DNA from: Pseudomonadota bacterium
GTDB lineage: Bacteria > Pseudomonadota > Gammaproteobacteria > Burkholderiales > UBA9220
DNA length: 46,803 nt
Assembly: GCA_021845865.1 (NCBI GenBank)
Contig: JAJZVC010000021.1
Coordinates: 1-46,803, forward strand
Direction of reading: 5' to 3'
Shown one piece after another: positions 14,524 through 24,028 of this stretch (its first letter is position 1; each line of letters starts with the position of its first letter). Below the pieces are notes generated by a model that was given only the letters and a program-made list of their open reading frames with translations, did not search any database and was not told the DNA's origin. Made by a program: the position numbers and the translations under genes.

Positions 14524-15558
14524 ATGATTGAACTGGAAAGCTGGGCAGAGGAAAAGCAGTCGGCCTACTTGTATCGCGTGGTCTCCGATGCGGAAAGCGG
14601 CACGCCGCGCCAAGTCCTGTTTCTGGAGCTGGCGACGGCGGCGGACCGCCAGGCGGGCATCTGGGAGCAGGCCCTGGCCGCCAAGGGCATGGCCGTCCCG
14701 GCAAGCTTCCATCCCGACCTGCGCGCGCGCTTGGTGGCGGCGCTGGTGAGGAAGCTCGGCCCGCGCCGGCTTCGGGCGGTGTTGGCGGCCATGAAAGTGC
14801 GGGGCATGTCCCTTTACAGCAAAACGGACCCCGGCCACGGCAGCGGTGCCGCCATGGAGAAAGAGGATCAGCGGCACCGGGCCATCAACAGCGGCGGCTC
14901 CCTGCGGGCGGCAGTGTTCGGCGCCAACGACGGTCTGGTGTCCAACGCCAGCCTGATTCTGGGCGTTGCCGGCGCCGCCCCGGACAGCGGCATGATTCTT
15001 CTCTCGGGCGTGGCGGGCTTGTTGGCGGGAGCATTTTCCATGGCCGCCGGGGAATACGTTTCGGTGCGCTCCCAGCGGGAAATGTACGAATACCAGATTG
15101 GCCTGGAGCGCGACGAGCTGGAGCAATACCCCGCCGAAGAGGCGGCGGAACTGGCGCTGATCTTCCAGGGCCGCGGCATGGACGCGGAAGAGGCGAGAAG
15201 CCTGGCGGACCGACTCATCGCCGACCCCGACAAGGCCCTCGACACCCTGGCCCGAGAGGAGCTCGGGCTCAACCCGGACGAACTGGGGTCGCCCTGGGAG
15301 GCCGCGCTGTCTTCCTTCGCGGCTTTTTCCGCCGGCGCCCTGGTGCCGTTGCTGCCGTTCTTTTTCAGCGTGGGCCAGAGCGGGCTGCTGGCCGCCGTTT
15401 CCCTCACCGCCCTGGCGCTGTTCGGCATCGGTTCGGCCATCAGCCTTTTTACCGGCCGCCATGCCCTGCTGGGCGGACTGCGCATGCTGGCCATCGGCAG
15501 CGCGGCCGGGGCGGCCACCTATTTCATCGGCAAGGTTTTGGGCGTGGCGATCAGCTAG
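14524..15558 (+). CDS. VIT1/CCC1-family metal transporter with an N-terminal ferritin-like region
   Basis: The protein has 344 aa. Residues 1-110 resemble the rubrerythrin-like domain that is often fused to VIT transporters (WAEEKQSAYLYRVVSDAE, IWEQAL, RGMSLYS). Residues 125-344 are the VIT core with SLRAAVFGANDGLVSNASL, GAFSMAAGEYVSVRSQRE, a charged cytoplasmic helical region and three C-terminal membrane spans. VIT proteins export Fe(II) or Mn(II) from the cytoplasm. In the N-terminal part the usual E-R-H iron motif appears as D-R-Q (TAADRQAGIW), so ferroxidase-type iron binding may be lost. Ribosome site GAGG lies ahead of the ATG. It is divergent from the cyclase and convergent with the TPR gene, overlapping it by 8 bases. 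Confidence 0.88.
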   Translation: MIELESWAEEKQSAYLYRVVSDAESGTPRQVLFLELATAADRQAGIWEQALAAKGMAVPASFHPDLRARLVAALVRKLGPRRLRAVLAAMKVRGMSLYSKTDPGHGSGAAMEKEDQRHRAINSGGSLRAAVFGANDGLVSNASLILGVAGAAPDSGMILLSGVAGLLAGAFSMAAGEYVSVRSQREMYEYQIGLERDELEQYPAEEAAELALIFQGRGMDAEEARSLADRLIADPDKALDTLAREELGLNPDELGSPWEAALSSFAAFSAGALVPLLPFFFSVGQSGLLAAVSLTALALFGIGSAISLFTGRHALLGGLRMLAIGSAAGAATYFIGKVLGVAIS

Positions 15559-15889
15559 GGTTTTCCCGGGCTTTGCTCAAGCGCTTGAGAAAAACGTTCA
15601 TTTCCTTCTGCGCCTGGACGTCGCCCTTGCGCCGGGCGGCCTCGATGCCTTGCTGGTAGGCCTCCGCCGCCTGGGACGGCTGACCGGCTTCCGTCAAGGC
15701 CTTGCCGAGCAGCTTCCAGGCAGCGGAGTAATTCGGGTCGAGACGCACGGCCTCCTTCAAATGCTCCACCGCCTTGCCGGCCTGTCCCGTCGTTAGGTAA
15801 GCGTTGCCCAGACCGAAGCGCAATGGCGTACCGTCCTTTCCCGCCGCCAGCAGCTTTTCGAAATTCTCGATCAGTGCCGCCGGTTCCAT
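15551..15889 (-). CDS. Small tetratricopeptide-repeat protein
   Basis: The protein has 112 aa with about two and a half TPR units: PLRFGLGNAYLTTGQAGKAV, then SAAWKLLGKALTEAGQPSQA, with the last helix before RRKGDVQAQKEM. No signal peptide is seen, so it is a cytoplasmic scaffold protein of unknown partner. It starts 1 base after the trkH stop and is the last gene of the long minus-strand run from def. Its final 8 bases overlap the end of the VIT gene on the other strand. Confidence 0.85.
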   Translation of the reverse strand: MEPAALIENFEKLLAAGKDGTPLRFGLGNAYLTTGQAGKAVEHLKEAVRLDPNYSAAWKLLGKALTEAGQPSQAAEAYQQGIEAARRKGDVQAQKEMNVFLKRLSKARENPS

Positions 15890-15890
15890 G

Positions 15891-17348
15891 TCACTTCCTC
15901 CAGAAGGCGGGGGTGAACAATACCAGCAGGGTAAACAATTCCAGGCGGCCGAGGAGCATGGTGAAGCTCAGCACCCAGGTCTGGAAATCGCTCAGCATGC
16001 CGTAGTTGGTGGCCGGCCCCACTTGGTTGAGGCCCGGCCCGGCGTTGTTGATGCAGGCGATCACCGCCGAGAAGGCGGAAAGGAAATCCAGCCCGGACAG
16101 CAGCAGCAGGAATGTCAGCGCCACCACGCTATAGAAGTAGAGAAAGATGAATCCCTGAACGGCGAAGACCACCTTGTTGGCAATGGCGTGGTCGCCCACC
16201 TTCACCGGCACCACCGCCCGGGGATGGATCAGCAGCAGCATCTCCCGCCAGCCCTGCTTGAACACCAGCAGGGTGCGGATCATCTTGATGCCGCCGCCGG
16301 TGGAGCCGGAGCTTACCGAGACGCAGGACAGAAACAGCATCCACAGGGGAGCGAAAATCGGCCACTTGTCGAAATCCGCGCTGGCGAAGCCGCAGTCCGT
16401 GGCGACGGAGACTAGGTTGAAGCTGGCGTGGCGCAGGGCGCTCCAGAAATCGGGGTAGGTCCCCATCCACCACAGATAAAAGCCGATGCCGAAGCAGCTG
16501 CCGATCACCAGCAGCAAAAAGGCCTTGGCCTCCGGGTCGGCGAGGTAGGGCTTCAGGCTGCGGCCGCGGACGGCGAGGAAATGGGTGGCGAAATTCATGC
16601 CGGCGATGAGCATGAAGACGATCAGCACGAACTCGATCAAGGGCGAATTGAAATAGCCGACGCTGGCGTCATGGGTGGAGAAGCCGCCCAGTCCCATGGT
16701 GGCAAAGGCATGGCATATCGCGTCGAACCAGCTCATCCCCGCCCAGCGCAGGGCCAGGATGCAAGCCACGGTGATGCCGAAATACACCAGCCACAGGTTC
16801 TTGGCGGTTTCGGTGATGCGCGGGGTCAGCTGGGAGTCCTTCATGGGACCGGGGGTTTCGGCCTTGTAGAGCTGGCGTCCGCCGATGCCCAGGAGGGGCA
16901 GCACCGCCACCGCCAGCACGATGATGCCCATGCCGCCCATCCAGTTGAGCTCGTGACGCCACAGGTTGATGGCCGGGGGCAGGCTGTCCAGCCCCACCAG
17001 CACCGTGGCGCCGGTGGTCGTCAATCCGGACATGGTCTCGAAATAGGCGTCGGTAAACGACAGGCCGTGGAGTTCGTCCAGCAACGGAATCGTGGCAAAC
17101 GCCGCCATCACGGTCCACACCAGGGTCACCAGGAGGAAGCCGTCGCGGGCCTTGAGTTCCCGCTTGAAGCGGCGGGTACTCAGCCACATCAGGTAGCCGC
17201 CGCCGAGGGTGATGATCATCGCCTCGAGGAACTCCCATGCCGTGCCGTCCTGGTACCAGAAGGACGTGGCGACGGGAAGCAGCAGCGTCAGGCTGAAGAT
17301 CATCAGCATCAGCCCCAGCACGTTGGTGATGGGCAGGACCTTGTTCAT
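15891..17348 (-). CDS. trkH: Potassium uptake protein TrkH
   Basis: The protein has 485 aa, the normal length for this inner-membrane K+ translocator. Selectivity-filter loops are visible, for example GLTTTGATVLVG, FATMGLGGFSTHD, VSVATDCGFAS and CINNAGPGLNQVG, one per repeat of the four-fold channel unit. There are about ten membrane spans. SSGSTGGGIKMIR is the conserved cytoplasmic loop that gates the pore. It begins immediately after the trkA stop, so TrkA, its cytoplasmic NAD/ATP-binding regulator, is made from the same message. Confidence 0.95.
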   Translation of the reverse strand: MNKVLPITNVLGLMLMIFSLTLLLPVATSFWYQDGTAWEFLEAMIITLGGGYLMWLSTRRFKRELKARDGFLLVTLVWTVMAAFATIPLLDELHGLSFTDAYFETMSGLTTTGATVLVGLDSLPPAINLWRHELNWMGGMGIIVLAVAVLPLLGIGGRQLYKAETPGPMKDSQLTPRITETAKNLWLVYFGITVACILALRWAGMSWFDAICHAFATMGLGGFSTHDASVGYFNSPLIEFVLIVFMLIAGMNFATHFLAVRGRSLKPYLADPEAKAFLLLVIGSCFGIGFYLWWMGTYPDFWSALRHASFNLVSVATDCGFASADFDKWPIFAPLWMLFLSCVSVSSGSTGGGIKMIRTLLVFKQGWREMLLLIHPRAVVPVKVGDHAIANKVVFAVQGFIFLYFYSVVALTFLLLLSGLDFLSAFSAVIACINNAGPGLNQVGPATNYGMLSDFQTWVLSFTMLLGRLELFTLLVLFTPAFWRK

Positions 17349-18722
17349 TTACAGGAACCCAATGCCGACCTGGAACAGTTTCTCGATCTTGGAAATCATG
17401 CGCTTGTTGACCACGAACAGGATCACGTGGTCGCCGCTCTCGATCACCGTGTCGTGGTGGGCGATCAGCACTTCCTCGCCGCGGACGATGGCGCCAATGG
17501 TCGTGCCCTTGGGCAACTCGATCTCCTCGATGGCCCTTCCCACCACCTTGGAGGTCTTGGCGTCGCCATGGGCGACGATCTCCAGGGCTTCCGCCGCCCC
17601 CCGGCGGAGGGAGTGGACCACGGCGATATCCCCCTGGCGCACATGGGTAAGCAGGCCGCCAATGGTGGCCTGGGCCGGGGAAATGGCGACATCGATCTGG
17701 CCGCTTTGCACCAGGTCCACGTAGGACATGCGGTTGATGAGGGCAATCACCTTGCGCGCTCCATGGCGCTTGGCGAGCAGCGCCGCCATGATGTTGTTCT
17801 CGTCGTCGTTGGTGAGGGCGCAGAACACATCCATTTCCTCGATGTTTTCCGACAGCAGCAATTCCTCATCGGTGGCATCCCCCACCAGCACCAGGGTGCG
17901 GGACAGCTCCTTGGCTAGATTCTCCGCCGCGCGCTTGTTGACCTCGATCAGCTTGACCTCGTAGTCTTTCTCCAGGCTTCGGGCCAGGCGCCGGCCGATA
18001 TTGCCGCCGCCGGCGATCATCACCCGCTTCACCGGCTTGTCCATGCGCCGCAGTTCCTTGAACACCGTGCGAAGGTTTTCCCGGGCAGCGATGAGGAAAA
18101 TCTCGTCCCCCGGCTCCACCACGGTATGCCCTTCGGGAAAGATGGGCCGGTCGCGGCGGAAAATGGCCGCCACCCGGGTATCCACGGTAGGGATGTGTTC
18201 CCGCAGGGTCTTGAGTTCCCGGCCCACCAGCAAACCGCCGTGGTAGGCGCGGACCGCCGCCAGACGAACCTTGCCGCCGGCGAAATCCAGCACTTGCAGC
18301 GCCTCGGGATATTCCAGCAACTTGCCGATGTAGTCGGTCAGCGCCTGTTCGGGACTGATGGTGTAATCCACCGCGAGGTTTTCCTCGGTGAAGATTTCCG
18401 GGTAGCGGAAATAGTCGAAGGAACGGATGCGGGCAATCTTGGTGGGAATATTGAACAGGACCTTGCCCAGCTTGCAGGCCAGCATGTTGATCTCGTCCGC
18501 CTGGGTGACGGCGAGCAGCATGTCGGCGTCTTCTGCGCCCGCCTGACGGAGAACGGAAGGGTGGGAGGCGTTGCCGCGCACGGTCCGCAAATCGAAGCGG
18601 TCCTGCAGATAGGCGAGTTTTTCGCCGTCCGTGTCCACCACGGTGATGTCGTTGGCCTCGCTCACCAGGGCCTCCGCCACCGACGAGCCGACTTGGCCGG
18701 CCCCCAGGATGATGATTTTCAC
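17349..18722 (-). CDS. trkA: Trk potassium uptake regulatory subunit TrkA
   Basis: The protein has 457 aa and comprises two RCK units. The first Rossmann domain begins [19 protein letters not shown] and the second [17 protein letters not shown]; each is followed by a TrkA-C domain ([18 protein letters not shown] and [20 protein letters not shown]). TrkA binds NAD(H) and ATP and gates TrkH from the cytoplasmic side. The start is a GTG with GAGGA upstream; the conserved first strand begins there. It follows the ntrX-like gene by about 58 bases and directly precedes trkH. Confidence 0.95.
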   Translation of the reverse strand: MKIIILGAGQVGSSVAEALVSEANDITVVDTDGEKLAYLQDRFDLRTVRGNASHPSVLRQAGAEDADMLLAVTQADEINMLACKLGKVLFNIPTKIARIRSFDYFRYPEIFTEENLAVDYTISPEQALTDYIGKLLEYPEALQVLDFAGGKVRLAAVRAYHGGLLVGRELKTLREHIPTVDTRVAAIFRRDRPIFPEGHTVVEPGDEIFLIAARENLRTVFKELRRMDKPVKRVMIAGGGNIGRRLARSLEKDYEVKLIEVNKRAAENLAKELSRTLVLVGDATDEELLLSENIEEMDVFCALTNDDENNIMAALLAKRHGARKVIALINRMSYVDLVQSGQIDVAISPAQATIGGLLTHVRQGDIAVVHSLRRGAAEALEIVAHGDAKTSKVVGRAIEEIELPKGTTIGAIVRGEEVLIAHHDTVIESGDHVILFVVNKRMISKIEKLFQVGIGFL

Positions 18723-18780
18723 GTCCCGGTCCTCGAGAAGAAAAGCGCGATTCTATTCCGAATCGCGCCGGATGCAACCC

Positions 18781-20043
18781 TCACTCCTCGCCGCGGCGGG
18801 AGAACTTGATTCCCAGTTGCTTCAGCTTGCGGTACAAATGGGTGCGCTCCAGCCCCACCCGCTCCGCGACGCGGCTCATGTTTCCCCCCGCCAGGGCGAT
18901 ATGGTGCTCGAAATACACCTTCTCGAACGCCTCCCGCGCCTCCCGCAAAGGGACGTCCAGGGGCAGGGCGGGGGCCTCGGCGGCGGCCACGGAAGGCATT
19001 TCTTGCGCCAGAAGCCGGTCCACGTCCTCGACGGTAATTTCCTCTCCCAGGCAAGTCGCCGCCAGGGTTTTCACCGCATTTTCCAGCTGGGGCAGGTTCC
19101 CCGGCCAGTCGGCATTGCGCAACTGGTTCAGCGCGGCCATGGCGAAGCGCCGCGGGGGAACGAGGCGGTTTTCCACCAGCTGTTCCAGGACGGCCTTGGC
19201 CAACTCGGGAATATCCTCCCGGTGATCGCGCAAGGGCGGAACGGTAAGGGCGATGCCGCTCAACTGGTTGAGCAGGTCGGCGTCGAAAACGCCGCTTTCG
19301 ACCAGGGGCAGCAGGGGACGGTGGGCGGCGCAGACGACGCGCAGGTTGTAGCGGTCACATTTGTTGAGCAGCAGCAGCAGGCCCTTCTGCTCCAGGCGCT
19401 TGAGCGTATCCACGGCGGGAATGAACAGCAACCCGTCCCGCAACTCCTCCGTCAGCCGCTGGGTATCCTCTGCTAGGCGGCCAGGATCGTCCAATTGAAG
19501 CCAGGGCGTGTCCGGCTGGTGCAAAAAACGGGCGCACAGCTCGGCTCCCGCCCCTTTTTCCTCTAGCAAGAGCAGCGGCGTCTTGAAGTGCGCCACCTGG
19601 GTCAGGCGCTGTTTCAATTCGGCGATTTGGGGGCTGCGGCCCAAACGGGCGAGATCGATGCCGGGAACGAATTGAATCTCGCTCCGCTTCAAGGCCCGCT
19701 CCACCGTGGACAACAGCTTCTGCAGGGTAATGGGCTTTTCCAGGAAATCCAGGGCGCCGATCTTGGTAGCCTCCACCGCCGTGTCGATCGTGCCGTGGCC
19801 GGACATCATCACCACCGGCATGGTGAGCAGGCCGTGGCTTTTCCATTCCTTGAGGAGCGTCACGCCGTCGGTGTCCGGCATCCAGATATCCAGCAGCACC
19901 AAGTCGGGGCGCAGGCTGTGGCGCGACTCCCGCGCCTCGGCGGCATTTTCCGCCAAGTGGACGCGGTAACCCTCGTCCTGGAGAATTTCCGACAGCAATT
20001 CGCGGATACCCGCCTCGTCATCAACGACCAATATCGAACTCAT
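18781..20043 (-). CDS. ntrX: NtrX-like response regulator with a degenerate AAA+ domain
   Basis: The protein has 420 aa. The receiver domain is intact (VVDDEAGIRELLSEILQDEG, Asp52 in LVLLDIWMPDTDG, Lys in FLEKPI). The central region aligns in length and order with a sigma-54 activator AAA+ domain, but the Walker A motif (GExGxGKE) reads EEKGAGAE with no Lys. Walker B reads GLLFIPAVDTL instead of LFLDE, and the GAFTGA loop that contacts sigma-54 is absent. Only the C-terminal part of the domain is well kept (VPPLRDHREDIPEL, ADWPGNLPQLENAVKTL). The Fis-type helix-turn-helix is intact (MSRVAERVGLERTHLYRKLK). It should therefore bind DNA and respond to NtrY but not drive sigma-54 opening. ATGA overlap with ntrY. 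Confidence 0.88.
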   Translation of the reverse strand: MSSILVVDDEAGIRELLSEILQDEGYRVHLAENAAEARESRHSLRPDLVLLDIWMPDTDGVTLLKEWKSHGLLTMPVVMMSGHGTIDTAVEATKIGALDFLEKPITLQKLLSTVERALKRSEIQFVPGIDLARLGRSPQIAELKQRLTQVAHFKTPLLLLEEKGAGAELCARFLHQPDTPWLQLDDPGRLAEDTQRLTEELRDGLLFIPAVDTLKRLEQKGLLLLLNKCDRYNLRVVCAAHRPLLPLVESGVFDADLLNQLSGIALTVPPLRDHREDIPELAKAVLEQLVENRLVPPRRFAMAALNQLRNADWPGNLPQLENAVKTLAATCLGEEITVEDVDRLLAQEMPSVAAAEAPALPLDVPLREAREAFEKVYFEHHIALAGGNMSRVAERVGLERTHLYRKLKQLGIKFSRRGEE

Positions 20044-22172
20044 GTTTCCTTTTTCCCTGCTATGGGCAGCACGACGCACACGCAAGCGCCGTGAGGCTTG
20101 AGGTTTTCGGTGGCCAGGCTGCCCCGGTGTTCCTCGATGATCTTTTTCACAATGGCCAGGCCCAGGCCCGTTCCCTTGGGCTTGGTGGTGACGTAGGGTT
20201 CGCACAGCCGCGCCAGCAAGGCTTCGGGAAAACCGCTGCCATTGTCGCGGATGCTCAATTTCACCCGGCCATTCTCCAGAACCTCGGTCTGCGCCTCGAT
20301 TCTCGGCTCCGCCTGCTCCGCCACGGCTTCCTGGGCGTTTTTCAACAGGTTGTGAATGACTTGGCGCAGGAGGGTAATATCTCCTTCCACCGTCGGCAAG
20401 CCTTCGGCCAATTCCAATTCCAGCCTTTGTCCCGACGGTTCGTACAGGGTCGCCACTTCCTGCACCAGCTGGTTAAGGTCCACCGCCTGAAGCTTGAGCT
20501 GGGGAGAGCGGGCGTATTCGCTGAAGGCGTCGACCATTTTTTTCAGCGCCGCCACCTGATTGACGATGGTGGTGGTGGAACGGCGCAGCATCTCGCCGTC
20601 GCTTTCCCCCAGCTTGTCCGCCAGCTTGTGTTCCAGACGCTCGGCGGAGAGCTGGATGGGGGTCAGGGGATTCTTGATTTCATGGGCCAGGCGGCGGGCC
20701 ACCTCGCCCCAGGCGGCATCCCGCTGCGCCTGGATGAGGCCGGTGATTTCGTCGAAGACCACGATGTAGCCGCCTTCCACCTCCATCGGCAGACGGCTGC
20801 CGCGAACCAGCAGCAGATGGGTCACCCCCTTGCTGACGTACTCCATTTGTTCCTGCCAATCCTTGGCGCCGTTCTGCTCCAGGTGGCGCGACAGGTTGCC
20901 GGCGAAGGCCGCCAGTTCTTCTTCCCGCATCCCCCAATCGGCCAGCTTGAGACCCCGCAGCCGCCCCAGGTCCACCCCCAGAATGACGCCCGCGCTGAGA
21001 TTGACGGTGGACAGGCGCAGCTTGCCATCGAAGGTCAACACCCCCGAAGAGAGGTGGGCAAGGATGCTCTCCAGATAAATCTTCGCCGCCTCCATCTGGC
21101 GCTGGTTGAACTCGGTCTGCGCGCGGGCTTCGGCCAACTCCCGGGTCATGGTGTTGAAAGACTGGGTCAGCATGCCCAGCTCGTCCCAGCTCTGCACCTC
21201 GGGCATGGCGCTGAAATCCCCCTTCGCCACGGCCCGGGTGCCCCGGGCGAGAATACTCAATGGCGCGGACATTCGCTCGGACAGGATGAACGCCAGCGAC
21301 ACCGCCGAAAGCAGGGCCAACAGCAAAGTCAGGGTCAATGTCAGGCCGGAGATTCGTTTCAGCCCCACCCGCGACAGGGACAAGGCCTGATAATCCCGAT
21401 ACACCGCCTCCACCGTCTCGGCATCCTGGGACAGCCTGGCCGGCACCGGCTGCAGCAGCTGTAAAATCCGGATATCCTCGGTCAGGGACAGCACGTTCAC
21501 GGGCACCACCACCCGCATGAACAGGCCCCGGCCGGGAATGGACTCGATCACGCTGTAGGGCTTCTGCATCCGCACCTGGCGCAACACCGTGACGGACGGC
21601 ACCTCAGGCAGCATGCCCGCCCGCTCGTTGCCGGCGTAGGCGACCACCCCCCCCTTGGCATTCAGCAGCAGGGCCTCCTGCACGCCGCTCTGCTCCCGCA
21701 GGGCGTTGAGGTTGGCCCCATGGGCGTCGAGGGGAAGGTCGGAAAGGGCCACCGCCATGGTTTCACCCTTCTTGGACAAATCCCGCAGCAGGTATTCAAG
21801 GGCCGTCCGGCCGAGGTTAAGCCCCCCCTCCAGGGCGTTGTCCACCCGCACGTCGAACCAGGACTCGATATTTTTCGACAGGAACTGCAGCGACATCCCA
21901 TACACCAGGGTGCCGGGCAATACGGCCAGGAGGCCGAACAGGACCAGGAGGCGGAGAGTGAGACGGGCGCCAAAAATACGGGCCCGGATCTTGCGCCGCA
22001 AAAGACGGATCTGGAACCCGATCAGCAGCGCCAGGCCCAGGGCCAACGCCAAGTTCAGCCCCAGGAGGAGAGGGTAGTTCTTGGAAAAGAAATCCGTGTT
22101 GCCGCCCGCGGAAGCCAACAACCCCAACAGGACCGCCCCCAAAACCGCGCTGGCGATGGCGACGTACCTCAT
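20040..22172 (-). CDS. ntrY: NtrY-type membrane sensor histidine kinase
   Basis: The protein has 710 aa. Two membrane spans at the N-terminus (SAVLGAVLLGLLASAGG, LLLGLNLALALGLALLIG) and a third (LTLRLLVLFGLLAVLPG) are followed by a periplasmic domain. A further span leads to HAMP (SERMSAPLSILARGTRAVAK), a PAS domain (SGVLTFDGKLRLSTVNLSAG), HisKA with the phospho-His in RRLAHEIKNPLTPIQLSAER, and an ATPase domain (RDNGSGFPEALL, GTGLGLAIVKKI). This is the NtrY order. It should pass phosphate to the NtrX-like partner encoded just downstream. The signal sensed is unknown; in relatives it is tied to redox or nitrogen state. Confidence 0.93.
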   Translation of the reverse strand: MRYVAIASAVLGAVLLGLLASAGGNTDFFSKNYPLLLGLNLALALGLALLIGFQIRLLRRKIRARIFGARLTLRLLVLFGLLAVLPGTLVYGMSLQFLSKNIESWFDVRVDNALEGGLNLGRTALEYLLRDLSKKGETMAVALSDLPLDAHGANLNALREQSGVQEALLLNAKGGVVAYAGNERAGMLPEVPSVTVLRQVRMQKPYSVIESIPGRGLFMRVVVPVNVLSLTEDIRILQLLQPVPARLSQDAETVEAVYRDYQALSLSRVGLKRISGLTLTLTLLLALLSAVSLAFILSERMSAPLSILARGTRAVAKGDFSAMPEVQSWDELGMLTQSFNTMTRELAEARAQTEFNQRQMEAAKIYLESILAHLSSGVLTFDGKLRLSTVNLSAGVILGVDLGRLRGLKLADWGMREEELAAFAGNLSRHLEQNGAKDWQEQMEYVSKGVTHLLLVRGSRLPMEVEGGYIVVFDEITGLIQAQRDAAWGEVARRLAHEIKNPLTPIQLSAERLEHKLADKLGESDGEMLRRSTTTIVNQVAALKKMVDAFSEYARSPQLKLQAVDLNQLVQEVATLYEPSGQRLELELAEGLPTVEGDITLLRQVIHNLLKNAQEAVAEQAEPRIEAQTEVLENGRVKLSIRDNGSGFPEALLARLCEPYVTTKPKGTGLGLAIVKKIIEEHRGSLATENLKPHGACVCVVLPIAGKKET

Positions 22173-22188
22173 GGCTTAGTCCGGCCCC

Positions 22189-22740
22189 TCACGGTTTTTC
22201 GGTCCAGTAATACCAGCCCGAGTCCAGGCTCCATTCCCGGGCCCCCATGGTGGAAAGCTGCAAGGGCTTGGGCAGCCGGGATGTATCCAGCCGCAACGAC
22301 AGGCCGGCACGGTAATTCTGGCCTTTCTTCAGAACGTCGCGGTCCGCCACCCGCCATCCCCGGATTTGCCCGAGGGAATGGCGCACCTCGTCCAGGGAGT
22401 CCAGATTCTTATGGATGATCCCGGTGCTGAGCTGGTACTGGCGGGTCAGGGCGTTGTAACGCAAACGGTATTGCTGCTGCAGGCTGGCCACGGTTTCTCC
22501 GAACCAGTAGCTGCGGGGCCGCACCAGTTCGAATTCGGCGACGAAATAGAGGGTAATGCCCTTGGTCAGCGCCTCTTCCAGGGTGGGATTGAAGTTGATG
22601 TCCACGTCCGCCTCCACCACCCAGGCATCCTCCACCTGAAACATCTCGGCGGATTTGACGGTGATGCCGTCGGCAAGAGCGGGGGCGGCAGCAAGCCAGA
22701 ACAGCCCCAGGAGGAAGACGGAAAAAACCCGGCGCAGCAC
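22189..22740 (-). CDS. DUF4390-family exported protein
   Basis: The protein is about 183 aa. A GTG at 22740 gives a signal peptide (LRRVFSVFLLGLFWLAAA ... ALADG), then a beta-rich domain typical of DUF4390: VEADVDINFNPTLEEALTKG, ITLYFVAEFEL, RPRSYWFGETVA, YRLRYNALTRQYQLSTG and WYYWTEKP at the end. The family has no known activity. It is nearly always found between rsmB and ntrY in betaproteobacteria, as here, and may be connected to the periplasmic sensing of NtrY; that link is inference. Its start overlaps nothing and lies 13 bases after the rsmB stop. Reading further upstream would enter rsmB out of frame. Confidence 0.82.
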   Translation of the reverse strand: MLRRVFSVFLLGLFWLAAAPALADGITVKSAEMFQVEDAWVVEADVDINFNPTLEEALTKGITLYFVAEFELVRPRSYWFGETVASLQQQYRLRYNALTRQYQLSTGIIHKNLDSLDEVRHSLGQIRGWRVADRDVLKKGQNYRAGLSLRLDTSRLPKPLQLSTMGAREWSLDSGWYYWTEKP

Positions 22741-22753
22741 CCCTGAAAAAGCC

Positions 22754-24028
22754 TTACTCCTTGCCCAGCAGGGCGTAATAGAAGCCATCGTGCCGGTCGT
22801 TCGGCAGCAGCTGGCCATCGTCAAGGGCGGAATCATCGAGTGGTAGTAATCGGGCGTCTGGTTGCCGTTGCAGGAACGCGGCGACTTGCCGCTGATTTTC
22901 TTCGGCGAACACGGAACAAGTCGCGTACAGCAATTTACCACCACTGGCCAGAGTTCGCCACAAGGCCGACAGGATGGCCGCCTGCCCGGCGGCAAAGGCG
23001 GCGATGTCCTCCTCCCGGCGCAGCCACTTGATGTCCGGATGACGGCGGACCACGCCGGAAGCGCTGCAGGGCACGTCCGCCAGGATGCGGTCGAAGGGGC
23101 GTCCATCCCACCACTGTTCCGGCCGGGCGGCGTCCCCCACCTTCAATTCGGCGCGAAGACCCAGCCGGTCGAGGTTCTCCCGCACCCGTTCCAGGCGCTC
23201 GCCGTCGTTGTCCAGGGCAAGCATCTCGACGGCGGCCAATTCCAGGACATGGGCCGTCTTGCCGCCAGGCGCCGCGCAGGCGTCCAGCACGCGCATGCCG
23301 TCCCGCACGCCCAACAGGTGCGCCGCCCGCTGGGCGCCGGCATCCTGCACCGACACCGCTCCCTCACGAAACCCCGGCAGTTCGTCCACCCCGGCGGGCC
23401 GCCCGAGGCGAATGGCCTCGGCGCCGAGGGGTTCAGCTTCGATGCCGGCCTCCGACAACCTGGAAAGGTACGCCGCCGCCGGGCCCCGGCGGCGGTTCAC
23501 CCGCAACGTCATGGGCGGATGCTGGTTGTTCGCCTCCAGCAAGGACGGCCAGGCGCGAGGGTATTGTTGCCGCAGCTTGGCGATCCACCATTGGGGATGG
23601 TCGTAGCGTGCCTCTTCGCTGGCGGCGGCAGCCTGATCAAGCAGCGCCTCCCGCTGGCGCAGAAAATTGCGCAGCACGGCATTCACCAGTCCGGCCGCCG
23701 AGGCTTTGCGCAGCCGGCGCACGGTTTCCACGGCATGGTTCACCACCGCATGGGGCGAAGTCTTGCCGAAGGCCAGCTGGCACAGCGCCACCCGCAGCAG
23801 GCAGCGCACCGATTCGTCGCTGAGGGGCTTTTGCAGCAGCAAGCCGAGGACCGCGTCCAGCCGCCCCAGATGGCGCAGGGCGCCGAAACTGAGGTCCTGG
23901 ATCGCCGCCCGCTGCTGGGGCGTCAGGCGGGGGTTCTGGCGAAAAATCCCCTGCAGCACCTGGTTCAGGTTGCGGCCGCCGAGGACCCGGCCGACGGCAA
24001 AGCTGGCGTGGCGCTGGACTTCAAGCAC
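22754..24028 (-). CDS. rsmB: 16S rRNA (cytosine-967-C5)-methyltransferase
   Basis: The protein has 424 aa. The N-terminal NusB-like RNA-binding domain is seen in [20 protein letters not shown] and [18 protein letters not shown]. The methyltransferase domain has the SAM-binding motif [19 protein letters not shown], motif IV with [19 protein letters not shown] and motif VI with [17 protein letters not shown], so both key cysteines are present. It methylates C967 of 16S rRNA. The start is a GTG that overlaps the htpX end by 8 bases. It is part of the conserved run def-fmt-htpX-rsmB. Confidence 0.95.
   Translation of the reverse strand: MLEVQRHASFAVGRVLGGRNLNQVLQGIFRQNPRLTPQQRAAIQDLSFGALRHLGRLDAVLGLLLQKPLSDESVRCLLRVALCQLAFGKTSPHAVVNHAVETVRRLRKASAAGLVNAVLRNFLRQREALLDQAAAASEEARYDHPQWWIAKLRQQYPRAWPSLLEANNQHPPMTLRVNRRRGPAAAYLSRLSEAGIEAEPLGAEAIRLGRPAGVDELPGFREGAVSVQDAGAQRAAHLLGVRDGMRVLDACAAPGGKTAHVLELAAVEMLALDNDGERLERVRENLDRLGLRAELKVGDAARPEQWWDGRPFDRILADVPCSASGVVRRHPDIKWLRREEDIAAFAAGQAAILSALWRTLASGGKLLYATCSVFAEENQRQVAAFLQRQPDARLLPLDDSALDDGQLLPNDRHDGFYYALLGKE

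Noticed and set aside
14468-14704. N-terminal extension of the diguanylate cyclase
   Set aside because: It would overlap the divergent VIT gene and is Pro/Arg-rich antisense sequence. A GTG at 14467 is more credible.
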